From: Legionella norrlandica
GTDB lineage: Bacteria > Pseudomonadota > Gammaproteobacteria > Legionellales > Legionellaceae
Direction of reading: 5' to 3'
Length of the DNA stretch: 60,589 nt
NCBI RefSeq assembly: GCF_000770585.1
Contig: NZ_JNCF01000014.1
Span: 1-60,589 of the forward strand
The position numbers and the translations under genes were made by a program. The notes under the pieces are model-generated. The model had not been told where the DNA came from. It made no database searches and saw only the letters and a list, made by a program, of their open reading frames with translations. This document shows, piece by piece, positions 51,235-60,378 of this stretch. Numbering within the stretch: position 1 is the first letter of the stretch; each line of letters opens with the position of its first letter.

Positions 51235-54200
51235 TTAAGAAGGATAAAGATCTATAATCGATTGAGCGCTTGCCCCATAATGCCAATCTACCCAATGGCC
51301 ATTAGAGAGATAATAGAGTCCACATCGTATAGGAAACTTTGTATGATCTGATAAATAGTATCCATACTCGTTTAATTGCTTCTGGTGTTGTTGCAAAGAA
51401 GCTATATCTTCTTTTCCTGTTTTAAAATCAATGATCCATTGAGTGTTCTTCTCAACAAAAGTGCGATCAATGATACGAGTCACTAATTTATTTTGATGCT
51501 CTACAAGTAGTTCATACTCATTCTGCTCATTCTCATGCTTAGCTATAATCCATAGGCCTGTATTATTTTGATACATTTGAGAAATTTGTTTTTTTACAAT
51601 AAATAAAGCATTTTCTTGCAAATCTTGATTTAGTCCCAATTCTTTAAATTCATTAACAGCGAGGAGCCAGGGTATCTGATCAATTGTTTGGGGATGGTTG
51701 TCACATATCCATTGTAATAACTTATGAGCTACGATACCTATTAAACGAGGTATGCCAGATGACAATTCTGGAGTTTGATTCTCATGAGATTGAGAGGGGT
51801 TAATGATAACTTTTTGATAATATTCTAAAGGTAGTTTGCTTAGTTTTGGTAGTGAGTATTCTGCTTCTTTATTTTGAGTTTCTTCAGAATCGACAATAAA
51901 CTCTTGATGCTTCAATAAACTTCGGAAGGAAGATTTATAGGATTTTGATGAGTGGTCAAGCAAATATAATCTGGATTTGCTTCGTGTAGCAGCAACATAA
52001 AACAATCTTTGAGCTTCATATCCAGATTTTTCTTCTTCTAGCTGCTCTAAATAATCGTATAAAGGATTATTCTCCTGATGTGCTGCTTTTATGGGAGATA
52101 CTAATAATAGGTTGCCATGGTATTGGGTGGGCCGTTTCATCCATCGTAACATGGGAGCGTCCCCACGACTGGCTTGTGAACCCAAGCCAGGGATAATCAC
52201 TGTGTCAAATTCTAATCCTTTGGATTTATGGATGGTCATTATCTGTAAACGGGAGGGGGTAGCTTGTTGAGAATACAGTTTATTAAACTCATTAAGAAAT
52301 TCTTTCATATCTGAAATACGGCCTTCTTTTTCATATTGATCAAGTAGCACCCAGAATTGCTCAAGATCATTTAATTGAGTTTTATTAAGTATCTTTTCAA
52401 CATGAAGGTCTTTTAGTGTTTTTCCAATCCAGTCGGATAAACGACGGTGAGATCGGTTTGATAAAGACGCGTGCATGATTTGAATAAAAAAATGGGCACG
52501 TATTCGCCCTTCTTCACTGATATTTTGAATTTCATCTAAATGAAGTAAGTTATAATAAATTGACTTTTTTGTATTATATTGAGCAATTTGGTGAATATCT
52601 GATAGAGTTAAGCCAACGTAAGGGCTGTGTAATACACAGAGCCAGGACAGTCGATTTCCAGGGAAAAGCAAAGCATGAGTCAGTGACCAGACGTCTCGTA
52701 CATGGACTAAATTGGCTAATAAATCAATATCTGTGCCTTGATAGGGAATATTGTATTGGCGAAGCAGGCTGATTATTTCAGAAAGTTGTGTGCGGGTACG
52801 TACTAAGATCGCTATTGTTTGGGTGGTATTCATTTCTAGTTCGTTTTTTATAATGTTAATTAAACGCTTTGCTTCCTGTTCGCGAGTTTTACATTGTATG
52901 GCATGGACGGTACTGCCCTCATTACTCTTAATGACGTTGACAGAGGGGTGGAAGGATACTGCTCCTGACTCAATATCGAATTGTTGAGGAAATATCTTGC
53001 TGAAATGAAAATTTACCCAATTCACTATGGTTTCAGTAGAGCGGAAATTACAACTTAACTCGAGTGATTTCAGTGCAACAGGGCCTATACCTTGTGCTTT
53101 GGCACGAAAAAATAATCCAACTTCAGCTTGCCTGAAACGATAAATGGATTGCATGGGATCGCCGACAAGAAATAAAGTTTTTCCATCTCCTGGTTCCCAA
53201 CCTTGAACTAGCTTGGCAAGTAACTCAAACTGAGTAATGGAAGTATCTTGAAATTCATCCACTAACAAGTGATGAATCGATTGGTCTAGATACAATGCCA
53301 GATCAGTAGGATTGTCTATATCACCCAAAGCAGCCAACGCTTGGTGGGATATTGCAGTGAAATCCACTTCGTTCTGTTCACTGAATGAAACCTGTAAATG
53401 TCCAACCAATAGGGGTAGTAAGAGAAAAAGGGCTTGCAGAACTTGCCATTGCTCATCATCGTACTCAGGGGTTGGTAATTTATTGACATGAAGTAAAGAG
53501 TCCAGAAATTCTGGATAATCAAGTAATTGAGTAAGTAATTCGGCGCTGGATGTTTTTATCTTGCTGTATTCTTCTGGGGTACACTCTTTTTTAACTAGAC
53601 CAACATGATGATCAAATACTTTACGCAATTGGTTATCACTGTTTAAGAGTAATTTGCATAAGGCATTCACAATTTGCGGATTGCATTGATTAAATTCATA
53701 CCAATCTCTGAGTGGGTACCGCGGAGAATCTGGTTTGTTTTCTATGATAGCCATCTCTCGAGCTAAACAAGTTAATTCCTGTGCCAAGTCATCTGGCAGG
53801 CTTTGTTTTAAAAGAGATAGTTCATGTTCTTCAATAAAGCGCAAGGCTTTTTCAAAGGTTGATTTTTCTTGATTGCGTGCTAAAAAGAGGGGGGATAACC
53901 ATTGGTCTCTTTGGCTTAAAAGCGCTTGAAATAATTGAATTAAACGTTCTTGTTTATTATCAACGTGTAGGAGTAAGGTTTTTATTGCTTGTTGATATTC
54001 TGGCGTCGCAATCGCGTATTGAATGCAATTACGGGCAGCATTGAGGTAATGAGAATCGGGTGTATCTGTAATTTCAGGATAAGCAATTTGTTTTTCCAAG
54101 AGAGGAATTGCTTGATTAATACTTTGGCATAGTGAGTCGATCGTTATTATTTTTAAGCGATTAGGTTGCTGAAGCAAATCCCATTGGTATTGTTCATTTC

Positions 54201-54492
54201 TCTTTAATGCTTGTTTTGCGAAATTTTGGGTAATTTGTTGATGGGAGCTTTGAGGGGGCTGATTGGAGGCCGCTTGCTGCAGTGCTTGAACAATTCGTTC
54301 ACGCATCTCACTGGCTGCTTTTCGCGTAAAGGTCAAAGCAATAATTTGTTCTGGAGATTGAACAGTACTTAATAAGCGCAAGAAACGCTGAGTCAGGATT
54401 TCTGTTTTTCCTGACCCAGCAGGAGCTTGAACAATAAAAGATTCCCGCGGGTCGGTAGCTCGACTTCTTTGCTCACTATCGATTAGCATCAT
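51235..54492 (-). CDS. AddA/RecB-type UvrD helicase with C-terminal nuclease
   Basis: A 1085-aa superfamily 1 helicase for double-strand break processing. It has Walker A QAPAGSGKTEILTQR, motif Ia TFTRKAASEMRERI, motif II LLVDEFQDTS, QSIYRFRQAEVG, motif IV CNFRSTETIV, and later IMTIHKSKGLEFDTV and YVAATRSK. The C-terminal about 150 residues hold a PD-(D/E)XK nuclease core (RIIDRTF then WIIDFKTGKED). This domain order is that of AddA. The usual AddB partner is not adjacent here. The gene begins 4 bp after the fused lysine-biosynthesis gene ends. Confidence 0.87.
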   Translation of the reverse strand: MMLIDSEQRSRATDPRESFIVQAPAGSGKTEILTQRFLRLLSTVQSPEQIIALTFTRKAASEMRERIVQALQQAASNQPPQSSHQQITQNFAKQALKRNEQYQWDLLQQPNRLKIITIDSLCQSINQAIPLLEKQIAYPEITDTPDSHYLNAARNCIQYAIATPEYQQAIKTLLLHVDNKQERLIQLFQALLSQRDQWLSPLFLARNQEKSTFEKALRFIEEHELSLLKQSLPDDLAQELTCLAREMAIIENKPDSPRYPLRDWYEFNQCNPQIVNALCKLLLNSDNQLRKVFDHHVGLVKKECTPEEYSKIKTSSAELLTQLLDYPEFLDSLLHVNKLPTPEYDDEQWQVLQALFLLLPLLVGHLQVSFSEQNEVDFTAISHQALAALGDIDNPTDLALYLDQSIHHLLVDEFQDTSITQFELLAKLVQGWEPGDGKTLFLVGDPMQSIYRFRQAEVGLFFRAKAQGIGPVALKSLELSCNFRSTETIVNWVNFHFSKIFPQQFDIESGAVSFHPSVNVIKSNEGSTVHAIQCKTREQEAKRLINIIKNELEMNTTQTIAILVRTRTQLSEIISLLRQYNIPYQGTDIDLLANLVHVRDVWSLTHALLFPGNRLSWLCVLHSPYVGLTLSDIHQIAQYNTKKSIYYNLLHLDEIQNISEEGRIRAHFFIQIMHASLSNRSHRRLSDWIGKTLKDLHVEKILNKTQLNDLEQFWVLLDQYEKEGRISDMKEFLNEFNKLYSQQATPSRLQIMTIHKSKGLEFDTVIIPGLGSQASRGDAPMLRWMKRPTQYHGNLLLVSPIKAAHQENNPLYDYLEQLEEEKSGYEAQRLFYVAATRSKSRLYLLDHSSKSYKSSFRSLLKHQEFIVDSEETQNKEAEYSLPKLSKLPLEYYQKVIINPSQSHENQTPELSSGIPRLIGIVAHKLLQWICDNHPQTIDQIPWLLAVNEFKELGLNQDLQENALFIVKKQISQMYQNNTGLWIIAKHENEQNEYELLVEHQNKLVTRIIDRTFVEKNTQWIIDFKTGKEDIASLQQHQKQLNEYGYYLSDHTKFPIRCGLYYLSNGHWVDWHYGASAQSIIDLYPS

Positions 54493-54496
54493 GCCA

Positions 54497-57058
54497 TTAT
54501 TCCAGAACTATTTCTTGAGCAGGAGGCCTCAAATTATAGTGCGAACTCATGCAGTGACCATAAGCTCCAGTATTTGCTATTAATATGATGTCACCTTCCT
54601 TGGTAACTGGTAACAATCGGTCATAGCCGAGTGTGTCTCCAGATTCACAAATAGGACCAACTATATGAGCAAATCCAGCTTTTTCCTCATGAAGTCGAGT
54701 TAAATTTACAATTTCATGATAGGCACCGTATAATGAAGTTCTGATTAAGGAGTTCATTCCTGTTTCAATACCGATAAATCTTACTTTCCCTTTCTCTTTA
54801 CATTGAGTGACTTTGGCGAGAATAACCCCGCTTTCAGCAACAAAGAAACGTCCGGGCTCAAGCCAAATTTCCAATCCCTGGAATTGAGATTTTACTGCCA
54901 TTAATTGGGCATCAAGTACAGTAAAATCAATAGGATGTTGGCCTGGTTTTTCTACAATGCCTAGGCCACCTCCTAAATTAATTGAACGTACTTCAGGGAA
55001 TTGGGTGGTTAGTGAAGCCAGCATCATTGCTGTTTGTTGCCATAAGTCTGTAGAGAGTATCCCGCTCCCTGAATGAGCATGCAGACCTATGACTTTGACA
55101 TGGTGGGTTCTTGCCAGAGATAAAATTTGTCCGATGTCATTTTGAGTGATACCAAATTTGGATTCATTGCCACCTGTAGAAACGTGCTTATGGTGGCCAG
55201 CGCCAGTACCTGGATCTATGCGTATAATCACTTCACGATTTTCAAATAACTCAGGCCAATTTTCTAAAGGATATAGGCTGTCGATGGTGACATAGCAGCC
55301 TGCTTGTAATGCAAATTCATATTCCAATTTGGGGGCGAAATTGGGTGTAAATAAAATTCTTTCTCTTTTGATATTAGGAAATAGTTTTAACACCAGATCC
55401 AATTCCTGAATGGAAACACACTCAAATCCTATACCTTCTTTCTCAAGGGTTTTTAAAATGGAAGGGAATGGATTGGCTTTAATGGCATAGAATAAGTTAT
55501 CAATGGACTCCAGAGCTGATAACTGCTTGGCACGACTGATTTGTATTGGGCTATGGTAAACATAACAGGGTGAATGGAGAGCACTGGTAGTTAGTAATCG
55601 GTCTCTTTCGATTTCCCACCATGGCGTAGGGCGTACATTCGGTTTTCCAAATTCTTCATGCCAACTTTTAGAGTAATAAAAGACTTGAGGATTACTTTCA
55701 ATCAATAAATGGTGTAATTTCTGACACAGTTTATCAGCATGGGATTCATCAACCACGAAAGTCAAATTAAGATCATTGGATGCCAAAGACATCAAATAGA
55801 CTTGCTTTGCCTCAAACACCTCCAAGGCGGGGCCTAGATGAGGTAATACAGTTCGAATGTGGTGCCCCACCAAGCTGACAGCACTGCATGGTTCTATAAG
55901 TTTGGCGCGCCCGAATTGGTTTAAATCTTCCAGCAAAGCATTAATCGCTGGTCTGTCATGTATTTTGGCGTTAACATCCAAGGATAAGGTGACGTTAAAC
56001 TCAGAAGAAGAAAGCAAGTCGACGGAAAAGCCGTGTTTTTTAAAGGCAGCAAACACATCAGCTAGGAATCCAACCTGTTGCCACATATTCAAGGTATCTA
56101 TGGAAATCAATAAAATGCTGTGTTTAACCTGGATGGATTTGATTAAAGGGGCGGATTCATCAATGTCTTTTGTAATTAGTGTCCCTGAATGTTCTGGCAT
56201 ATGAGTATATTTTACTACCATAGGGATATTGGCTTTGCGAACTGGCGGTATGCAGTTTGGGTGAAGAACTTTGGCACCCATTGATGCAATTTCTTGAGCT
56301 TCGTCATAATTTAATTGCTTTAATAATCGAGCATGCGGTAGTTGATGTGGGTTCGCAGTATAAATTCCTGGGACATCAGTCCATATCTCACATGAAGAAG
56401 CTTGTAGTTTTCCAGCGAGTAATGCTGCTGAAGTGTCAGAACCTCCACGGCCAAGCAAAACCGTTTCACCATGAGAATTGGCTGCAAAAAAGCCTTGGGT
56501 AATAATGGCTTGAGCTCCACTTGAAAGAAATTTCTCTACTAACGCCGGGTCATATTCACTTTCACAACGCGCTGACAGGTAGTTCATAATCTCACCACCT
56601 GGTGTAGGCATACTTGTTAGCAATTCTCTGGCGTCATACCACTTTGTTTGAATCCCCTGTTTTTCAAGAAATGCATGCCCAAGACGTGTCATCATTAATT
56701 CACCCAAGCTTAAAATTTGAGCGTGAGTTTTGGCGGGTGCTTGTTTAAGCAAGGCGATTCCAGTCAGCCATTGCTGTAATTGATGTAAGTCCATTGAAAT
56801 TAATTCGGGATTGACCTCAAGTTGTTCTGCCAGGTTCATATGGCTGTTTTGAATGTCACTCAAGATACTGTGATGCTCATCAAGAAGAGCAGCTTCAATA
56901 GCTTTTTCCAATTTATTAGAGATTTGGGTTAGAGCAGAACAGACGATGATTGGTTGAACATCAGCATCCAGATGTTTTTTAGTGATAGATACAATATTGT
57001 TCCAGGTGGTTCTGCTTGAAACACTGGTGCCGCCAAATTTGATGACTATTTGTTGCAT
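54497..57058 (-). CDS. Bifunctional aspartokinase / diaminopimelate decarboxylase
   Basis: One chain of about 853 aa joining the first and last enzymes of lysine synthesis. The N-terminal aspartokinase (about 1-450) starts VIKFGGTSVSS, has LGRGGSDTSAALLAG and GAKVLHPNCI, and carries ACT-type regulatory segments. The C-terminal PLP-dependent decarboxylase (about 470-853) has the Lys in FYAIKANPFPS, the GLHAHSGSGI loop, NLGGGLGI and PICESGDTLGYDR. Such fusions are known in Xanthomonadaceae and Legionella. I chose the ATG at 57058 (QQIVIKFGG); one at 57094 adds 12 unconserved residues. Confidence 0.93.
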   Translation of the reverse strand: MQQIVIKFGGTSVSSRTTWNNIVSITKKHLDADVQPIIVCSALTQISNKLEKAIEAALLDEHHSILSDIQNSHMNLAEQLEVNPELISMDLHQLQQWLTGIALLKQAPAKTHAQILSLGELMMTRLGHAFLEKQGIQTKWYDARELLTSMPTPGGEIMNYLSARCESEYDPALVEKFLSSGAQAIITQGFFAANSHGETVLLGRGGSDTSAALLAGKLQASSCEIWTDVPGIYTANPHQLPHARLLKQLNYDEAQEIASMGAKVLHPNCIPPVRKANIPMVVKYTHMPEHSGTLITKDIDESAPLIKSIQVKHSILLISIDTLNMWQQVGFLADVFAAFKKHGFSVDLLSSSEFNVTLSLDVNAKIHDRPAINALLEDLNQFGRAKLIEPCSAVSLVGHHIRTVLPHLGPALEVFEAKQVYLMSLASNDLNLTFVVDESHADKLCQKLHHLLIESNPQVFYYSKSWHEEFGKPNVRPTPWWEIERDRLLTTSALHSPCYVYHSPIQISRAKQLSALESIDNLFYAIKANPFPSILKTLEKEGIGFECVSIQELDLVLKLFPNIKRERILFTPNFAPKLEYEFALQAGCYVTIDSLYPLENWPELFENREVIIRIDPGTGAGHHKHVSTGGNESKFGITQNDIGQILSLARTHHVKVIGLHAHSGSGILSTDLWQQTAMMLASLTTQFPEVRSINLGGGLGIVEKPGQHPIDFTVLDAQLMAVKSQFQGLEIWLEPGRFFVAESGVILAKVTQCKEKGKVRFIGIETGMNSLIRTSLYGAYHEIVNLTRLHEEKAGFAHIVGPICESGDTLGYDRLLPVTKEGDIILIANTGAYGHCMSSHYNLRPPAQEIVLE

Positions 57059-57147
57059 GATTAGATTCCGCTCAAAATTAATACACATTAGCATGGACTA
57101 AAGGACTTACACAAGTAGATAGAGCAACCAAATTTTCAACACAGTTG

Positions 57148-57196
57148 CTCTCCCGCGCTAGGAATTTGGAACTACCCAAATTCCTAGCGCGGAGAG
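57148..57196. repeat. Strong intergenic hairpin, about 21-bp stem
   Basis: Bases 57148-57169 (ending GCGCTAGGAATTTGG) pair with 57176-57196 (starting CCAAATTCCTAGCGC) with a single bulged C and a six-base loop. It lies upstream of the lysine fusion gene. It is too strong for chance; REP-like element or transcription end. No T-run follows. Confidence 0.65.
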
Positions 57197-57303
57197 AGGC
57201 ATATTGAAGTAAACTCAAAAATCTGTGAAAAATTTAAGATCCAATAGTGTGTAAGAAACTTCAGGGGCATTGCCTAATAGATATTGTTAAAGTATATCTT
57301 TGT

Positions 57304-57391
57304 TTATTCTGAAAAATCCAGATTGTTACCCCGAATTATCCAATATCTTATTCCGAAAAATCCAATATTCTGTCCCGAGATTCCATAAGAC
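57304..57391. repeat. Imperfect 22-nt tandem repeats (four units)
   Basis: Units begin at 57304, 57326, 57348 and about 57370. They share a TTAttCcGAAaaATCCAatat-like pattern; the last is more diverged. Such short direct repeats can be the binding array at one end of an insertion sequence, an iteron-like site, or a regulator array for the downstream 902-aa gene region. No transposase remnant was found nearby. Confidence 0.5.
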
Positions 57392-57481
57392 CTTGCAATC
57401 TTAGCGGCAGGTGAGTATCAAAAAGCAGCAGCCACTGAGGTGCAAACAACATGAGTAAAGAGAGTGATGTTTATTACATTA

Positions 57482-57539
57482 TGATATCGCCTAATTTTGT
57501 TGAATAAAAAAGCATATTCAATAAAATTAGGTGATATCA
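57482..57539 (+). ncRNA. Long hairpin with G-U compensation, possible structured RNA or MITE
   Basis: Bases 57482-57506 and 57515-57539 form a 25-bp stem around an eight-base loop. The only two imperfect positions would be G-U pairs in plus-strand RNA, so the plus transcript pairs throughout while the minus transcript would have two A-C mismatches. The ends carry the GATATC palindrome. It lies 130 bp beyond the stop of the 902-aa gene. A palindromic mobile element is an equally good explanation. Confidence 0.35.
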
Positions 57540-57669
57540 ATATAGAAGTAAGACGACAAACTGTCCTGGAGGCTTAAGGTAAGCAAAGCTTGATAGCAAA
57601 ACAGGTACGTCCCACTTTTTCAAAACCTATTCATTCGTGGCGATGCTTAATTAAAAATCTTTCTCTTGT

Positions 57670-60378
57670 TTACGCGGTTGGTCTGTAAAAATCCCCTTTC
57701 GGAACACCACTGTATTTTTCCACTTTTGTTTTCAGATTTAGTGGATTGATATCATTTGGTTTTATGGATGGATTTTTTGTATCTTGGAAGAAACTCAACT
57801 GTCTTCTTTGGGGAAGAATAGGTTTCAGGTTAAAACTTTTTGGAACAAGTCTAAAAGTAGAATTATTTTCGTGAGCGTGGTCTTTGATAGATAAGAATGT
57901 ATCAAGAAATGGTTCACCAGTCATTATTTTGGTAGAAAAACGACTAGGGCTCTTTCCATGTGTGGATTGGCGCTCCAAACCTTTGCTGCCTTCATCAACA
58001 AAATGTCTCTCTGGAATAATATGTTCAATATGACCATTAAATTGCTCATACTTAAAAATAGAATCTTCAGTTTCACAAAGCAATAGCTTTAAACGAGACC
58101 ATGTTCGTTCACACTCAGACTCTGGAAGTTGGGCTTTAATTTGAATTAGTAATTGCTCCGTACTGTAGCTAGTTTGGTTGATTAAAATAATCCGTCTCCC
58201 ACCTTGATCATGGGCATAATTGAGCACACGAATTAGTTGATCCATGGAGGTTGAATCAATTTTTTTTCCTGAAAAACAAGAGTTATATTCTCTTATTTCA
58301 AGAGCTATTGTTTTGCTAGTAGTTTTTTCAAACTTCGTTGGATTTGCAGTGAGGTAAGGCTCATTATAATGAGAGCGTCCGCCAAAATATGAATGCGTTC
58401 CACCTGCTTGACAGACATGAATCCATCGTTTTTGCACAGGACGTAATTTATCATAAGCACTGCAATTCATATATCCTGTATTGTGCAATGATTGGCGAAT
58501 AGGAGCTAATTCCTCGTTTTCGTCAAAAGCTGGAATTAGCTCAACTTGCCCCAGACTACCTTCATTGGTTCTCCAGGATAAATCGCTTACTATAGCCCCG
58601 ATGGATTGTCCATCGCGTTTTGATCGTAGGCTTTCACCTGCTAAATCCTCTTTATAATGCCAATTTAGGTATTGGGAAGAGTTGTAATCATTAAATGGGG
58701 GATAATAGTATTTTTCATCCAATTTATAACCATAGCAATTCTTAAATCGAATGGGTTCATTGGAAGTAATGAATAATCCTTTTCCAGGATTATTCACATA
58801 CCAAGAATATATTTTTTCAAGCAATAGATTACCGCTGAAACCGGCCAGATTATCATCATCTAGGAATACAACATCAGGGTTTGTGGCTAATAAGTTATCT
58901 ATTTCCAGACCGCAATTATCAAGATCAGAAATACTCTTAGCTTGGTCTGCCCATCCATTGACCATGACTTCTGAAATCCAGAGCACTTTCTTTCCTCTGG
59001 CCGCTAATTCTTTTGCAGCACACACAGCGGATGCTGTTTTACCAACACCGGCTTTTCCAGTTAATATAACCAATTTAGATTCATCATCCATGATGTTTTG
59101 ACAAAATTGCTTGCTCATTATCATTAACTCTTTCTGCTGTGGTGTCTCCTGTTTGAATCTAGAGAAGTCCATGGATGTTCTGTTTTCAAATGGAATCACA
59201 TTGAGTAATTCAATAGGGAGAAGAGAGGAATCAATAGGCTGAGGTAAATAGTTCATGGCGTCATCTTGCTTGTTGTTTTCAATGTGCTGTAACCAAGTTG
59301 AAAATTTATGCAAATCAAAAACTAATTCAAGATCTTTATTTTGCTGCACCTGAAGAAATTCTTCTTCTGTGATTGTTTTATGGCGTAATTGTTCAGCCTT
59401 TTCAATTAATTGGCCACAAGTTTGAAAGAACCTAGGATGAAATTCTTCTGGAGTCGCAGCATACGATGATAAGCGATCGGTATCGTATTGTGCTCTTTCC
59501 TCATTAAATGCTTGGCGTAGTAAGTTCAATACAGCGGATTTTTTAATCCCTTGAGTACCCTCTAAATGAGGGTCAAAAATATAATATTGTTTACCAATTA
59601 CGATGCAATTCTCGCCACCATAATTTCCTCCAGGATGTTTTAAAGGATATAAAGGGGTATTTGTTAGGTGTTTAACAGTCACGGAGGAAGCTTTAGTTGC
59701 TTTTCCTTTTGATAGAAATGAATAGAGTGGGTTTCCAGAATAGGGTTTGTTGCTGTCTTCAATACCATTGTAGACCATTTGGGTTATAAAAAATGGGGCG
59801 CGCCCAAAACATTGATTGAATCGCTCATTACCTAGCATGTACCGAAGGCCGAACCATAAACTCAATTGAGTAAACATACCACAATCAATGATTGTTGGTC
59901 CTTTGATTAATTCATCTAACGCTTGAGCGGGTTGCTGCCCCTTATAAATTAGAGTGATAAATCCATCCTGCAACGTAGAATCCCATCCCGATGGAACAAG
60001 AGTTGTTACTTGTGAAGACTTAAGGGGCTCATCGTAGTTACTATGCTCAGCATTCCACATCTTGACTAAATCATTATTGTAATGCAGACCTGAATAAATA
60101 TTTCCGTATAATGCTTCTCTACCCTGATTTGATTTTTTATCAAGCGGATTACTATTAGCCAACTGAATAAACTTTTTCACTCCTTCTGTAAAAGTTTCGG
60201 AATCAATTGATTTTGGCGTTGCAAAATTTGATAAAAACTCCTCCAGTTGAGTTGAAGGTCGTGCTATTTGTAACTGACGGAAGTATTCGATTGCTGGGTG
60301 AATCTTTTTTTCCGGAGATGTATTTAAATTTAATAGATTATGATGTTTTGAACTGAGTTGGTTGAGTTTTTGCTTCAT
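57670..60378 (-). CDS. Candidate effector: papain-like cysteine hydrolase fused to P-loop ATPase
   Basis: A 902-aa soluble protein with no signal peptide. Domain 1 (about 120-290) has a cysteine-hydrolase pattern: Cys166 in TIIDCGMFTQLSLWFG, His248 in LKHPGGNYGGENCIVIG and Asp269 in YYIFDPHLEG. Domain 2 (about 405-560) is a P-loop ATPase of AAA+/DnaC/AFG1 appearance: Walker A GKAGVGKT (441-448), Walker B VVFLDDDN (503-510) and sensor-1-like FITSN (536-540). Domain 3 (about 600-770) is unrecognised, with a Rossmann-like RRIILINQTSYS. The tail is polar and basic. It begins with ATG at 60378; a TATAAT (60416-60411, minus strand) lies upstream. I do not know a described protein with this architecture. 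Confidence 0.7.
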   Translation of the reverse strand: MKQKLNQLSSKHHNLLNLNTSPEKKIHPAIEYFRQLQIARPSTQLEEFLSNFATPKSIDSETFTEGVKKFIQLANSNPLDKKSNQGREALYGNIYSGLHYNNDLVKMWNAEHSNYDEPLKSSQVTTLVPSGWDSTLQDGFITLIYKGQQPAQALDELIKGPTIIDCGMFTQLSLWFGLRYMLGNERFNQCFGRAPFFITQMVYNGIEDSNKPYSGNPLYSFLSKGKATKASSVTVKHLTNTPLYPLKHPGGNYGGENCIVIGKQYYIFDPHLEGTQGIKKSAVLNLLRQAFNEERAQYDTDRLSSYAATPEEFHPRFFQTCGQLIEKAEQLRHKTITEEEFLQVQQNKDLELVFDLHKFSTWLQHIENNKQDDAMNYLPQPIDSSLLPIELLNVIPFENRTSMDFSRFKQETPQQKELMIMSKQFCQNIMDDESKLVILTGKAGVGKTASAVCAAKELAARGKKVLWISEVMVNGWADQAKSISDLDNCGLEIDNLLATNPDVVFLDDDNLAGFSGNLLLEKIYSWYVNNPGKGLFITSNEPIRFKNCYGYKLDEKYYYPPFNDYNSSQYLNWHYKEDLAGESLRSKRDGQSIGAIVSDLSWRTNEGSLGQVELIPAFDENEELAPIRQSLHNTGYMNCSAYDKLRPVQKRWIHVCQAGGTHSYFGGRSHYNEPYLTANPTKFEKTTSKTIALEIREYNSCFSGKKIDSTSMDQLIRVLNYAHDQGGRRIILINQTSYSTEQLLIQIKAQLPESECERTWSRLKLLLCETEDSIFKYEQFNGHIEHIIPERHFVDEGSKGLERQSTHGKSPSRFSTKIMTGEPFLDTFLSIKDHAHENNSTFRLVPKSFNLKPILPQRRQLSFFQDTKNPSIKPNDINPLNLKTKVEKYSGVPKGDFYRPTA

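Noticed and set aside
57304-57391. CRISPR array
   Set aside because: The units are directly adjacent and imperfect with no spacers of constant length between identical repeats; no cas genes nearby.
58751-59101. 116-aa plus-strand frame
   Set aside because: Antisense to the ATPase domain of the 902-aa gene, which has clear Walker motifs.
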